Origin: Candidatus Aegiribacteria sp.
GTDB taxonomy: Bacteria > Fermentibacterota > Fermentibacteria > Fermentibacterales > JCC-6
Direction: 5' to 3'
DNA length: 64,000 nucleotides
Assembly (NCBI GenBank): GCA_030620995.1
Contig: JAUXIK010000001.1
Span: 1-64,000, forward strand
The position numbers and the translations under genes are program-made. Positions 38,442 through 49,027 of the stretch are shown here, piece by piece (position 1 is the first letter of the stretch; the number at the start of each line of letters is the position of its first letter). The notes beneath the pieces are model-generated. The model made no database searches and was not told where the DNA came from. It worked only from the letters and a program-made list of their open reading frames with translations.

Positions 38442-39906
38442 AAATCCTTCCCGACAGTTTCCATGCTTCAGTTTTCTGTGCAGCAGAAGTGAATTTCACC
38501 TGTTCATCGGTCATTGCGACTATGGCAGCAGCAATCGCTGCGATTTCAAGATAATCTGAAGTCTCCGTATGTTCAATCTGTGAGACAATTCCCGTGTCAT
38601 AATTCCCGCTGACAAAAGCCTTGTTCACAAGAACTCTCCTATGGAAGGGAATTGTGGTTTTAATCCCCTTTATCTTGTACTCGTTCAGTGCCCGAAGCAT
38701 TCGAGCGATTGCCTCTTCCCTGTCCTTTCCCCATGTGATGACCTTGGAGAGAAGGGGATCATAATAGACTGGAACATCGTATTCTTCAGCTATGCCTGAT
38801 TCAACTCTTATTCCGGGTCCTGCGGGTTCAATAAGCTCTCTGATAAGCCCCACAGACGGAAGAAATGTTTCGGGATCTTCAGCGGATATTCTGCATTCTA
38901 TTGCTGCTCCGTTAATGCCTATATCCGTCTGTTTCAAGGAAAGATGTTCTCCGGACGCGATTTTTATCTGTTCCTTCACAAGATCCACACCGGTTATGAG
39001 TTCGGTTACAGGATGTTCCACCTGAAGTCGTGTGTTTACTTCAAGGAAGAAGAATTTTCTGTCTGAATCGACCAGAAATTCAACAGTTCCCGCATTGGTA
39101 TAGCCGGATACCCTGATAGCTTCCACTGCCGCTTCACCCATTCTTCTTCTCAGATCTTCATCAACAATACAGCTGGGAGACTCCTCCACCAGTTTCTGAT
39201 AACGTCTCTGGACAGAGCATTCACGCTCATTAAGATGGATTATGTTCCCGTGTTCATCAGCAAGGATCTGTATTTCTATATGTCTCGGTTTCACTAAAAA
39301 TTTCTCAAGATAAATGTCGGGATTACCGAACGCGGAAAGAGCCTCAGCCTGAGCTCGTTCGAAAGCAGATTTCAGCTTGTCCGGGGATTCAACTACCCTG
39401 ACGCCTTTTCCTCCACCACCCGCAGTAGCTTTCAGTAGAACCGGATAACCAATTGTTTCAGCAGCAGAAGTGGCTTCATCCGCGGTTGCCAGCGGTTCCA
39501 TAACCCCTGGTATAATTGGAATGCCTGACTTTTTCATCAATTTTCTGGCTTCAGTCTTATTTCCGAGGAGAGCCATAGCCTGGTGGGACGGTCCGATGAA
39601 GATCAGCCCGGCTTCGGAGCAGGCTTCGGGCAGCAACGGATTCTCTGCCAGAAATCCGTATCCCGGATGAACTGCCTGGCAGTTGGACTTCACCGCGGTC
39701 TCGATGATTTTCTCAATAACAAGGTAACTCTGTCTGGAAGGAGGAGGCCCGATCTCGTACGCTTCGTCAGCGTATCGAACATGCTTTGCTGATCTGTCAG
39801 CCTCTGAAAAAACCGCTACGGAAGTAATGCCCATCTCGTAGCAGGCACGGGCGATTCGAACAGCAATTTCACCCCTGTTCGCGATAAGAATTCTGTTGAT
39901 TTCCAT
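38413..39906 (-). CDS. accC: biotin carboxylase
   Basis: 'RILIANRGEIAVRIARACYEMGI', 'LLKATAGGGGKGVRVV', 'FFLEVNTRLQVEHPVTELITGVDLVKEQI'. Confidence 0.95.
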   Translation of the reverse strand: MEINRILIANRGEIAVRIARACYEMGITSVAVFSEADRSAKHVRYADEAYEIGPPPSRQSYLVIEKIIETAVKSNCQAVHPGYGFLAENPLLPEACSEAGLIFIGPSHQAMALLGNKTEARKLMKKSGIPIIPGVMEPLATADEATSAAETIGYPVLLKATAGGGGKGVRVVESPDKLKSAFERAQAEALSAFGNPDIYLEKFLVKPRHIEIQILADEHGNIIHLNERECSVQRRYQKLVEESPSCIVDEDLRRRMGEAAVEAIRVSGYTNAGTVEFLVDSDRKFFFLEVNTRLQVEHPVTELITGVDLVKEQIKIASGEHLSLKQTDIGINGAAIECRISAEDPETFLPSVGLIRELIEPAGPGIRVESGIAEEYDVPVYYDPLLSKVITWGKDREEAIARMLRALNEYKIKGIKTTIPFHRRVLVNKAFVSGNYDTGIVSQIEHTETSDYLEIAAIAAAIVAMTDEQVKFTSAAQKTEAWKLSGRIYGGIRSIGW

Positions 39907-41438
39907 TATATAGGTCCATTACAATGCTTTTTAGGCGGATTACTCACACGTTTGCCGGAGAGTGTCCTGAGGGTTGCGATAAGTCTGGATCTTGTTTCGT
40001 GCGGTTTTATCACTTCGTCAATAAATCCCATTTCCGCGGAAACATAGGGATTACTGAATTTCTCGTTGTATTCGTCTATGAGCAGCTGACGTTTGGCTTC
40101 GGGATCTTCATCCTTGGCAATATCCCTTCTGAACAGAATCTTCACGGCTCCTTTCGCTCCCATTACCGCGATCTGTCCCGTGGGCCAGGCAAAGTTGATA
40201 TCCGCCCCGATATTTTTGGAATTCATGGCTATGTAAGCGCCTCCAAATGCCTTTCTTGTAACCACCGTCACCCGCGGGACCGTGGCTTCGCAGAAAGCAA
40301 ACAGCAGTTTAGCGCCTTCTCTGATAACTCCGGCATGCTCCTGATCGACTCCCGGCAGGAATCCGGGCGCGTCTTCAAATACTAATAGAGGTATGTTGAA
40401 GCAATCGCAGAACCTGATAAATCGAGCGGCTTTGGCTGAAGACAGGGTATCGAGCACTCCCGCAAGAACAGCGGGCTGGTTGGCAACAAGACCAACCGGT
40501 TTGCCATCCATTCTGGCCAGACCAATAATCATGTTGGGAGCAAACCCGGATTGAATTTCAAATATGTTGCCATCGTCAACTACTGATTTCAGAACGGTCA
40601 TCATATCGTATGGCCTGGAAGAATCGGACGGTACTATTGAATCAAGTGATTCATCACTTCTGCCTATGGGGTCGACGCATTCAATCTGAGGGGGATCATC
40701 GATATTGTTCTGCGGAAGGTATGTCAAAAGCTCTCTGATCATTGCCAGACATTTTTCCTCAGACTCCACGGAAAAGTGAGAAATACCACTTTTCGTGCTA
40801 TGGGCAGCTGCGCCACCAAGTTCTTCAAAAGTCACGTCTTCGTGTGTGACTTCACGAATGACATCAGGTCCTGTCAGAAACATGTATCCTGAATGATCAA
40901 CCATGAAAACGAAATCTGTAAGTGCCGGAGAATAGACTGCTCCTCCCGCACATGGTCCCATAATCGCTGATATCTGTGGAACAACACCTGAGGCTTTGAC
41001 ATTGTTGTAAAATATGTCTCCGTACCCCGCAAGGGAATTTACTCCCTCCTGGATGCGTGCTCCTCCGGAATCCTTTATGGCGATAATGGGTGAACCATTC
41101 TTCAGAGCAAGATTCTGAATACGGGATATCTTGTCCGCGACAGCTTTTGACAGAGATCCACCGAAAATCGTGAAATCCTCCGCGTACGCATACACGTTGC
41201 GGCCATGAATAGTACCATACCCGGTAACAACACCATCACCGGGGATCCTTTTACCATCCATACCGAAATCGTAGCAGTTATGAGTAACCAGCATACCAAT
41301 TTCATGAAATGTGTCAGGGTCCAAAAGGAGATGAAGTCGTTCCCGTGCAGTGAGCTTGCCGGATTCACGACGCTTCTGGTTCTTCTTCTCTCCGCCGCCT
41401 TTAAGCGCTTCTGTTCTTAAATCGTCAAGTCTGGACAC
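39906..41438 (-). CDS. propionyl-/methylmalonyl-CoA carboxyltransferase beta subunit
   Basis: 'DSGGARIQEGVNSLAGYGDIFYNNVKASGVVPQISAIMGPCAGGAVYSPALTDFVFMV'. Confidence 0.95.
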   Translation of the reverse strand: MSRLDDLRTEALKGGGEKKNQKRRESGKLTARERLHLLLDPDTFHEIGMLVTHNCYDFGMDGKRIPGDGVVTGYGTIHGRNVYAYAEDFTIFGGSLSKAVADKISRIQNLALKNGSPIIAIKDSGGARIQEGVNSLAGYGDIFYNNVKASGVVPQISAIMGPCAGGAVYSPALTDFVFMVDHSGYMFLTGPDVIREVTHEDVTFEELGGAAAHSTKSGISHFSVESEEKCLAMIRELLTYLPQNNIDDPPQIECVDPIGRSDESLDSIVPSDSSRPYDMMTVLKSVVDDGNIFEIQSGFAPNMIIGLARMDGKPVGLVANQPAVLAGVLDTLSSAKAARFIRFCDCFNIPLLVFEDAPGFLPGVDQEHAGVIREGAKLLFAFCEATVPRVTVVTRKAFGGAYIAMNSKNIGADINFAWPTGQIAVMGAKGAVKILFRRDIAKDEDPEAKRQLLIDEYNEKFSNPYVSAEMGFIDEVIKPHETRSRLIATLRTLSGKRVSNPPKKHCNGPI

Positions 41439-41505
41439 TCGAATCCCCCATTCAGTAATATTCTTAGACAGAATAGTGAAATTTGCGGGCTATGACAATT
41501 CCCGG

Positions 41506-42426
41506 TTATTGATCTCCATGAATGAGAATAATTCTGCCGCTGGTATCCTCACTCACAAAGATCCTGCCTGACCTGTCCACCACGATATCCTCAAGATTCT
41601 GAAAACCCTCAGCGAATACGGAGGCAACACCATCTTCATCGACAATACTGATCCTTCCAGAACCTCCCCCTGTATCCTCCTCAACGACATACATCGGAAA
41701 CTCCCCATTAACATCAAAGCATATGCCTTCGCATGAATGAAGTCCCCTGCAGAAAACATTCCAGGATCCATCGGAGGGGTCAATCCGAATGATGGACGCC
41801 GATATGAAGCCATAGCCCGACAGTTCATTACACACATATACTATCCCGGAGCTGTCTACGGCAATATCCGATAAGCTCCAGAGATAAAGCGATGAGAAAA
41901 CAGAACAGAGACCTTCCGAGTTTAATATCTTGACCTCTGAGAAAATGGGAAATATTAATCCCGATTCGAGTGATGATTCAGTAATCAGAACATTGCCATC
42001 CTTTGTAACCGCAACTCCCTCCGGAAAGGAGAGACCTTCAGTGATAACCTCAATATCGCCGGACGGAGTTATTCCAATCAAACGGCCTTCTTCGATGTCT
42101 TCTACAATGTAAATCATTCCGGATCCGCTTACTGCTATTCCTTCAGGATTCCTGAATCCCGCAGCAATTATTTCTTTATATCCATTCTCATTAATGCTGT
42201 AGATACAGCCATCAGCTTCAGATACTGCATAAAGATCCCCTGAGGAAGATAATGCGAGCCCATCTGCACCATTCACATCCATGCAGAATATTGAAGCTGT
42301 ATAATCAGCAGGTAACTGTATTTCAGGAAGAGAATTACCTATCTTCTGTTCGAGTTCCGATGACAACTGATTGGATGGAACAGATGACAGGATGATCATA
42401 ATTGAGAGAACTAATAATATGTGCAT
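41506..42426 (-). CDS. secreted NHL/SMP-30-like beta-propeller protein
   Basis: repeats 'NPEGIAVSGSGMIYIVED', 'FPEGVAVTKDGNVLITE', 'LSDIAVDSSGIVYVCNE'. Confidence 0.8.
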   Translation of the reverse strand: MHILLVLSIMIILSSVPSNQLSSELEQKIGNSLPEIQLPADYTASIFCMDVNGADGLALSSSGDLYAVSEADGCIYSINENGYKEIIAAGFRNPEGIAVSGSGMIYIVEDIEEGRLIGITPSGDIEVITEGLSFPEGVAVTKDGNVLITESSLESGLIFPIFSEVKILNSEGLCSVFSSLYLWSLSDIAVDSSGIVYVCNELSGYGFISASIIRIDPSDGSWNVFCRGLHSCEGICFDVNGEFPMYVVEEDTGGGSGRISIVDEDGVASVFAEGFQNLEDIVVDRSGRIFVSEDTSGRIILIHGDQ

Positions 42427-42768
42427 CGCTCAACCACGATCGAAAAAGAATTATCAAGCATTTCATGCATCAGAATTCCTCATCATAGCTCTGATAAGAG
42501 TACAGAATTCAAATAGTCGAATAGATTGGAATAGGATTGTATGTTATTCAGTTGAAGTCAAGCCGATCAGAACCGGGGAAAGATAACTCAGCCTTCTTGA
42601 CGACACGAGGTATCTGTTCTCTATTATATACTGGGTTATTGAATCCTAATGATTAAGATTCTGGAAGAATTAGATGCTTGATTTTTGGTATCATAAATAA
42701 TGTACGTTTATACTATATAACAGGTTCATTCAATTATAGAATGCGAAGGTAGCACAATAGATCCTTCA

Positions 42769-44106
42769 TTGAATCTACTGCTGATTGAAGACAATCTTGA
42801 TGATGCCAGATTTATCCGGAAGATGCTGAAAAACATCACTTCGAATAAATTCCACATCGAAAGGGTTGAATCTCTTGATGCCGCATTGAAGAGAATATCA
42901 AATGGTTCATTTGATGTAATCATATCTGCTCTCAGCCTACCGGACAGCTCATGTGATGAAATAACCTTTGAAATATGCAGAAGTGCCATAAAGATTCCTC
43001 TGATAGTCCTCACCGGACTTGATGATGAAAAGCTGGAACTCAACTGTATTAAAGCAGGTGCACAGGAATTTCTCGTGAAAAGCAAACTTGATCCGGAAAC
43101 TCTTTCTCGAGCCATTCGACACTCCATAGAACGCAAACATCTTGACTGGGAACTTCGTCTTGCCAGACGCAGACTGAGAATACTTCATGATACAGCTTCA
43201 AAACTTGAAACCTGCACAATGAAAATGAAAGCATTCAGGATTACGATAAGATCAGCAGAATTACTCTTGAATACTGCCCTGTACCAGATATTCCAGGAAC
43301 AGGATGGCGTTCTTATCACGGTAGCGACTTCTTCGGAGCTGAATGATAGAATTGGAAGCGAGACGGATCTCGATTTTGGCCTTACCGGCATGACCTTTGC
43401 GGAAAAACGAACCTTTCAGTTTGAAAGCCATGATGATGACATACCTGCCAGTAATGCTGAGGATAATGTGTTCAGATCAGGCATTACGATTCCGATAGCA
43501 TCGGAAGCAGTATTCCAGATACTCTCAAGAGAACCGAACGCGTTCACCAACGATGACACAAATATGCTTGAGATGCTTGCGGGTTATCTTGCAGGAACCA
43601 TTGAGAGAATCACTCTTGAGCGGAAGCTGAGAAATCTGGCTATTCATGATTCTCTTACTGGAGTATTCAACAGGAATTTTTTTCAGATAGCCATAAGCCG
43701 TGAGAAACTACGAGCTGAAAGATACAACAGCAGGATTGGATTCCTGATTGTTGACATAGACAATTTCAAACAGATAAATGATCTCTATGGACATCAGACA
43801 GGCGACAGAATCCTGAAGGAAGTTGCAACTTTTCTGAGTAATTCCATCAGAGAAACAGATTTCCTGATTCGTTACGGAGGAGACGAATTTCTTCTTATTC
43901 TGATAGAAGCAGGACAGACAGCAGTAGTGGTACGGGAGAGAATTCTGGAAGATTCACAACTTGCGGAGGTAACTACGAATATCATCGGCAACCCGGTTAC
44001 ACTCTCTATTGGAAATGCTCACTGGGATCCAAACACAGGTATTTCAATCCGTGAAACCCTGGTTGAAGCTGATAAACAAATGTACATTCATAAAAGAAGT
44101 AAATAA
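42769..44106 (+). CDS. receiver-like / GAF / GGDEF diguanylate cyclase
   Basis: 'LLLIEDNLDDARFIRKML', 'RYGGDEFLLIL'; TTG start. Confidence 0.85.
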   Translation: MNLLLIEDNLDDARFIRKMLKNITSNKFHIERVESLDAALKRISNGSFDVIISALSLPDSSCDEITFEICRSAIKIPLIVLTGLDDEKLELNCIKAGAQEFLVKSKLDPETLSRAIRHSIERKHLDWELRLARRRLRILHDTASKLETCTMKMKAFRITIRSAELLLNTALYQIFQEQDGVLITVATSSELNDRIGSETDLDFGLTGMTFAEKRTFQFESHDDDIPASNAEDNVFRSGITIPIASEAVFQILSREPNAFTNDDTNMLEMLAGYLAGTIERITLERKLRNLAIHDSLTGVFNRNFFQIAISREKLRAERYNSRIGFLIVDIDNFKQINDLYGHQTGDRILKEVATFLSNSIRETDFLIRYGGDEFLLILIEAGQTAVVVRERILEDSQLAEVTTNIIGNPVTLSIGNAHWDPNTGISIRETLVEADKQMYIHKRSK

Positions 44107-44121
44107 ATGAGGGGGAACCCG

Positions 44122-44919
44122 CTACAGGAGTTTGGCCTTTTGCCATGCGTCTTCCATCTTATCAATGTCAGACTCAGCCAGGGAGCAGCCTGATTCTGCC
44201 AGAATCCTCTCCATTTTAGTGAACCTTTTCATAAACTTTGTATTGCTCATTCTTAGAATAGCTTCCGGTTCGAAACCAAGCAGCCTGCAGTAGTTCACTA
44301 TGCTGAATAGAATATCCCCGAACTCTTTTTTCTGAGAACCTGTATCCTCATTTTCCATTGCAGCTTCAAATTCTTTGAATTCTTCAAATATCTTGCTTTT
44401 AGCCCCGGTCGTATCAGGCCAGTCAAACCCGACCTCTGATGCTCTCTGCTGTATTCTCCAGGCTGTCTGAAGAGCGGGCATGCCTGATGGAATAGAACTG
44501 AAGAAACCTTCTTCCTTCTTTTCTGATGCTTTAATTGCCTCCCACTGCTTTTCGACCTCTTCCGGGGAAAGGTCACCTCTGTTTTTACCAAATACATGAG
44601 GATGTCTTCGAACAAGTTTCATGGAAATACTCTTCACAACATCCTCCAGAGAGAACTTCCCGCCTTCCTCACAGATCATCGCAGACATAATTACATGCAG
44701 CAGTAGATCTCCAAGTTCTGCTTCAAGAAGGTTCATATCATTCTTTTCAATCGCGTCGGCAACCTCATATGCTTCTTCAAGCATATAAGGGCATAGAGAT
44801 TCCACTGTCTGTTTTCGATCCCAGCTGCACCCCGTAGGACTCCTGAGCTTCCTGACAATATCAAGAAGTTCGGCTATCGCACTCATGCAGTTATCAGCCA
44901 TGAATTGCTCCTTCACCAA
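44122..44919 (-). CDS. mazG: nucleoside triphosphate pyrophosphohydrolase MazG
   Basis: 'LRSPTGCSWDRKQTVESLCPYMLEEAYEVADAI...LEAELGDLLLHVI'. Confidence 0.95.
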   Translation of the reverse strand: MVKEQFMADNCMSAIAELLDIVRKLRSPTGCSWDRKQTVESLCPYMLEEAYEVADAIEKNDMNLLEAELGDLLLHVIMSAMICEEGGKFSLEDVVKSISMKLVRRHPHVFGKNRGDLSPEEVEKQWEAIKASEKKEEGFFSSIPSGMPALQTAWRIQQRASEVGFDWPDTTGAKSKIFEEFKEFEAAMENEDTGSQKKEFGDILFSIVNYCRLLGFEPEAILRMSNTKFMKRFTKMERILAESGCSLAESDIDKMEDAWQKAKLL

Positions 44920-46252
44920 AAGCCTCTCCGGCTTCCATGAACAGTTCAGTGAGAGTAGGGTGAGGATGAATCATCATTCCAAGAGATGAAGCGCTAACAC
45001 CATGATTAACAGCAATAACCGCTTCACCGACAAGGTTGCTGGCATCAGCTCCCACAATCTGGATGCCCACCACAGTATCATCAGATTCACGGGCAATTAC
45101 CTTCAAGAAACCATTTGTTTCGTTCATGCTGACAGCCTTGCCGTTAGCTATGTATCTTGAAATCCTGGTCTTCACAGGAATTCCCCTTCTTTCCCATTCT
45201 TCCCGGGAGGGTCCTACTATGGCTATCTCAGGATTTGTGAAAATACATCCAGGCATCGTATCGGGATTAACAGTGCGTTCTCCGTTCCCAAAAAGGTGTT
45301 CGACCGCTGTCAAACCCTGAGCAGTCCCCGCGTGAGCAAGTTGCCATTTACCTGTGGCATCCCCCGCTGCGTACACTCCGGGAAGATTCGTCATCTGTTT
45401 TTCATCCGTTACAATTCCGGATGAAGTGAATTCGATTCCCGTTTCTTTGAGCCCAAGCCCTTCAAGCTTTGGTTTTCTCCCGATGGATACCAGAAGACGT
45501 TCCGCTGATAATTCAGTGTTATCTGATATAGTAGCAGTTATTTGGTTTTCTTCAACTTGGATCAGATCGACGGGATTTCCTGTCAATATTTTCACTCCTG
45601 AGCGCTGGAGGGATTTGAATACGACCTGCGTCACATCTTCATCAATACCCGGCAGAATGGAGGGCAGCATTTCAATAATCGAAATTTTAACACCTAGGCT
45701 CGAAAAGATAGACGCAAACTCACAGCCTATTACACCTCCCCCGACAATTATCAGACTCTCCGGAAGTGAATCCCATGCAAGAACATCCCGGCTCGTTTGA
45801 ACTCCATCCAGCGCAAAAGGACCCGGTTGCATAGGAACTGATCCGGGAGAGAGCAGAATATTTTCTGTCCTGAGAAGAGTATTTCCTGCAAGAACTTCAT
45901 TTGGTCCTTTGATAATGCCATGTTCTCTGATGATATCAATCCCCAGATTACTGAAATGAACTTCAACTCCTTTTCTAAGTCGCTTTACTACAAGATCTTT
46001 CCTCCGGGCAAGTTTATCCCATGAGAATGAAAGTTCTCCCTCAAGCCCATACCGCTTTGCTGAAGCTGCATGACGAAGCAAAGATGTACTTGCCACAAGA
46101 GTCTTGGTGGGTATGCATCCTCTGTTCAGGCATGTTCCACCAAGATCTTCTTCTTCAACAACTGCTACTCGCCGCCCGAACTGTGCTGCTCTGATTGCCG
46201 GGATATAACCCGCAGGTCCGCCGCCGATAATTACAAGATCGTATGCGCTCAT
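44894..46252 (-). CDS. lpdA: dihydrolipoyl dehydrogenase
   Basis: 'LVIIGGGPAGYIPAIRAAQFG', 'GGTCLNRGCIPTKTL', 'GVIGCEFASIFSSLG', 'HPHPTLTELFMEA'. Confidence 0.95.
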   Translation of the reverse strand: MSAYDLVIIGGGPAGYIPAIRAAQFGRRVAVVEEEDLGGTCLNRGCIPTKTLVASTSLLRHAASAKRYGLEGELSFSWDKLARRKDLVVKRLRKGVEVHFSNLGIDIIREHGIIKGPNEVLAGNTLLRTENILLSPGSVPMQPGPFALDGVQTSRDVLAWDSLPESLIIVGGGVIGCEFASIFSSLGVKISIIEMLPSILPGIDEDVTQVVFKSLQRSGVKILTGNPVDLIQVEENQITATISDNTELSAERLLVSIGRKPKLEGLGLKETGIEFTSSGIVTDEKQMTNLPGVYAAGDATGKWQLAHAGTAQGLTAVEHLFGNGERTVNPDTMPGCIFTNPEIAIVGPSREEWERRGIPVKTRISRYIANGKAVSMNETNGFLKVIARESDDTVVGIQIVGADASNLVGEAVIAVNHGVSASSLGMMIHPHPTLTELFMEAGEAFGEGAIHG

Positions 46253-46339
46253 ATGATTTCCTTCTTAAAGTGACAATGTCTGATGTGACTATTCACCCAA
46301 CTGGAAATATGATAAGGCATATTCTCAGGAAAGGGTAGG

Positions 46340-47080
46340 TTGAATATGTACATTATTCTGATTCTGAGTCTGTTCTCTCAATCCATGAATTTCGATGAAC
46401 TGTCTGCACAGCTTCATCTTGATACAGGCAATGCTTACCTCAGCCAGGGATTGCTCGGACAGGCTGAAGAGGAATTCCTTCTTGTACTGGAACTCAGCGA
46501 AGACTGCTATCCGGCTCTTCTTGGTCTTGGGAAGGTCCATCTCGTACGATCCTCATGGAACAGAGCAGAAGAATATTACAGGCAATATATTGAAGCGTGC
46601 CCTGAGGATTACCAAGGTTATTATGAGCTTTCAAACCTTCTACTCATGATCAACACTCCCGAACGTGCTTTGATCATGGCTGACAGTGCTTTTCTCAGGG
46701 CGCCAACCAATCCTGAGATATGGTTGCTCATCGGAAAGGCAGAGCTCGCTGCCGGAGACACAGCATCTGCAGAAATGTGGTTCAATAAGAACCTGCAGAC
46801 TCCCGGATCAATCGGAATAGAATCACTTATCCTGCTGGCGTCCGTCTATAGATCAACTTCTCGTGGAGCTGAAGCACGAGAACTTCTTCTCCCTTTAGCA
46901 GGTTCAGGATATGCTCCGGCCTACTGGGGTCTGGCTCAGGTATATCTGACCTGGAATGATTACATGCGAGCAGCAGATGCAATAAGTAATTACCTGATCC
47001 TGTCACCGGATGGACCTTATGCTGATTCAGCATTTATGGTCCTTGAAGAACTGGGGGAATCAGGAGCCTATATGCACTGA
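46340..47080 (+). CDS. TPR-repeat protein
   Basis: tandem TPR helices 'YLSQGLLGQAEEEFLLVLELSEDCYPALLGLGKVHL'. Confidence 0.75.
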   Translation: MNMYIILILSLFSQSMNFDELSAQLHLDTGNAYLSQGLLGQAEEEFLLVLELSEDCYPALLGLGKVHLVRSSWNRAEEYYRQYIEACPEDYQGYYELSNLLLMINTPERALIMADSAFLRAPTNPEIWLLIGKAELAAGDTASAEMWFNKNLQTPGSIGIESLILLASVYRSTSRGAEARELLLPLAGSGYAPAYWGLAQVYLTWNDYMRAADAISNYLILSPDGPYADSAFMVLEELGESGAYMH

Positions 47081-47180
47081 TAGATGAATATCATATTGAT
47101 GTGTGTATGTGTAATACGTCTCTGACAGGAAAGATTGTGGAATGAAAAAGCAGGGTCACTGAGCCTGATCCTAAGATCAT

Positions 47181-47669
47181 TCATGAACAGACGCCCTTCC
47201 TGCGCCGGACTTTCACTATCATTTCATCTAATGCCTGCAGGAATCTTGAGCGATCCTTTTTCGCGAAAGGCCTGGGTCCACCGATCATCATCCCCTGTTC
47301 CCTGAGATCGTGTAGGAGATCTCTTATTGACAGAACATCCCCGATGTTGTCCTCGTCGAAAGGAAGTCCTGTATTCCCCAGCACCAGAGCACCCTTCTTC
47401 AGACACCTCGAGGCGAGAGGTATATCACCTGAAATAACAATGTCATCGCTGCCTGCATGTTCAACGATCCAGTCATCAACCACATCTGTTCCTTTATCCA
47501 CAATAATCAATTCCAGCCAGCTTGATTCCGGAGTACGCATCCATGAATTCGAAACGAGAATTACCTTTAAACCATATCGTTTTGCGACCCGGAATATTTC
47601 CTGTTTGACCGGGCATGCATCAGCATCGACAAAGATATCAAGCAACGGCGAAACTTTCTCTCCAGCCAC
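47181..47669 (-). CDS. YaiI/YqxD (DUF188) family protein
   Basis: 'IFVDADACPVKQEIFRVAKRYGLKVILVSNS', 'GTDVVDDWIVEHAGSDDIVISGDIPLASRCLKKGA'. Confidence 0.95.
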   Translation of the reverse strand: MAGEKVSPLLDIFVDADACPVKQEIFRVAKRYGLKVILVSNSWMRTPESSWLELIIVDKGTDVVDDWIVEHAGSDDIVISGDIPLASRCLKKGALVLGNTGLPFDEDNIGDVLSIRDLLHDLREQGMMIGGPRPFAKKDRSRFLQALDEMIVKVRRRKGVCS

Positions 47670-47672
47670 CAG

Positions 47673-48632
47673 TCATGCCGGAAAATCGACTTTTCTATTG
47701 CTTCCCACCCGTTTGTTGCCACCCCACCAGATTAAGGCTGCCACGAACGCCAGAGCTTCACCAAGTGTGATCCATAGTCTGGCTGCAATCGATACAAGTG
47801 ATGCCTGTCCGGGTTCTCCGGATATGATAACAATTCCGATAAGCCATACCAGAGATATTTCTCTGATACCAAGCCCTCCGGGAGAAAACACCGCAAGAAA
47901 TCCAATTCCTACAGCGGTGGGCAGGAGAAAGGCTCCAGGAAAAAAAGGCATATCCATCCCAAAACTTCTTGCCAGGAAGACAAATGCAATCCCCTGAAGC
48001 AGGAAGACAAGCAGATACACCGGCAGAAGTTTCAGAACGCTGGCAAATCCCGGATCCTGTATGTCAATCTCTTTTCCGGTAACAGAACTGATAATTTTCA
48101 GCAATCTTCTGAAGGCGCCGGGATGCGCTGTGAATATGACCACACCCGCAACTGCCAGAACAATAATGACACTTAGTGTTGTTCCCATCCCGATCTTCTC
48201 CGCAGCAAGTGGAATAACCGGAAGAGATACAAGGAGACAACCCGCTATAATGAAAAGGCTCTCAAGAATAAGCGCATGACCTGTCCTGGCGGCGGATATA
48301 CCTATTTTCTTCGACAGTCCGATCTTTCCAACGGCGCCCCAGACTTTTCCTGGAATATATTTTCCTACCTGTGCGAGAAAATGGATATTGAATGCCTGTC
48401 TGAATGAAATCCTGGCTCCCGCTACACGGCAGACAAGCATCCATGACCATGCCGCAGCCAGCAGATGCAGTATCATCAACAGAAATGAGAGAATGAACAG
48501 GACCGGATTGAAGGAGAGAAGATTCTCGAATCCTCCAGCTTCAGCTGCTCCTTTAAGGAAAGAATCTACAAGGTAATAGAGAGCGACAGCCGTAAGGATA
48601 AGCCCGACAATATTAAAGATGATTTTCTTCAC
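47673..48632 (-). CDS. lysylphosphatidylglycerol synthase-type flippase TM protein (UPF0104/YbhN-like)
   Basis: 'FNIHFLAQVGKYIPGKVWG', 'SPGGLGIREISLVWL'. Confidence 0.85.
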   Translation of the reverse strand: MKKIIFNIVGLILTAVALYYLVDSFLKGAAEAGGFENLLSFNPVLFILSFLLMILHLLAAAWSWMLVCRVAGARISFRQAFNIHFLAQVGKYIPGKVWGAVGKIGLSKKIGISAARTGHALILESLFIIAGCLLVSLPVIPLAAEKIGMGTTLSVIIVLAVAGVVIFTAHPGAFRRLLKIISSVTGKEIDIQDPGFASVLKLLPVYLLVFLLQGIAFVFLARSFGMDMPFFPGAFLLPTAVGIGFLAVFSPGGLGIREISLVWLIGIVIISGEPGQASLVSIAARLWITLGEALAFVAALIWWGGNKRVGSNRKVDFPA

Positions 48633-49027
48633 TGACCTCTCCTTTTTCCACGCAGATACAGAAATCCTGAACCGGCCGCCAGTAAAACAGCGACTGTCGG
48701 AATAAGAACAGGGGCAGCGATACGAGCCGCTTCTGATATATTACAATCGCACACGAACAGCATTGCCATGAACAATCTGTCCGGTGGGCTCAATTCATCA
48801 GCAGGTATTCTCTGCATAATCTCCAGTGCTGGTTTATCTCTTCTGAGAGCATGCAGTGTTTCCGCAAGTTCCACTGCTGCTGCCCAATCCGTAGAATCAG
48901 TTTGATAACTGCATTCAAGTGTACGGAGATTCTCAAGATGAATCCTGTCATTAGAATTCATCTCATCCTTTTGAAAGAATATCAGAAGAATTAGAATAAT
49001 CAAGTGTGTCATTAACTCTTCAGTCAA
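48629..49027 (-). CDS. small membrane-anchored hypothetical protein
   Basis: N-terminal hydrophobic stretch and C-terminal TM followed by basic residues. Confidence 0.5.
   Translation of the reverse strand: MTEELMTHLIILILLIFFQKDEMNSNDRIHLENLRTLECSYQTDSTDWAAAVELAETLHALRRDKPALEIMQRIPADELSPPDRLFMAMLFVCDCNISEAARIAAPVLIPTVAVLLAAGSGFLYLRGKRRGQ

Noticed and set aside
37929-41438. Sodium-pumping decarboxylase operon
   Set aside because: A full biotin carboxylase (AccC) is present and no membrane decarboxylase beta subunit, so an ATP-dependent acyl-CoA (propionyl-CoA-type) carboxylase is the simpler call.
42427-42768. c-di-GMP riboswitch upstream of the GGDEF gene
   Set aside because: I could not find the conserved GEMM core; only AT-rich promoter-like sequence is visible.
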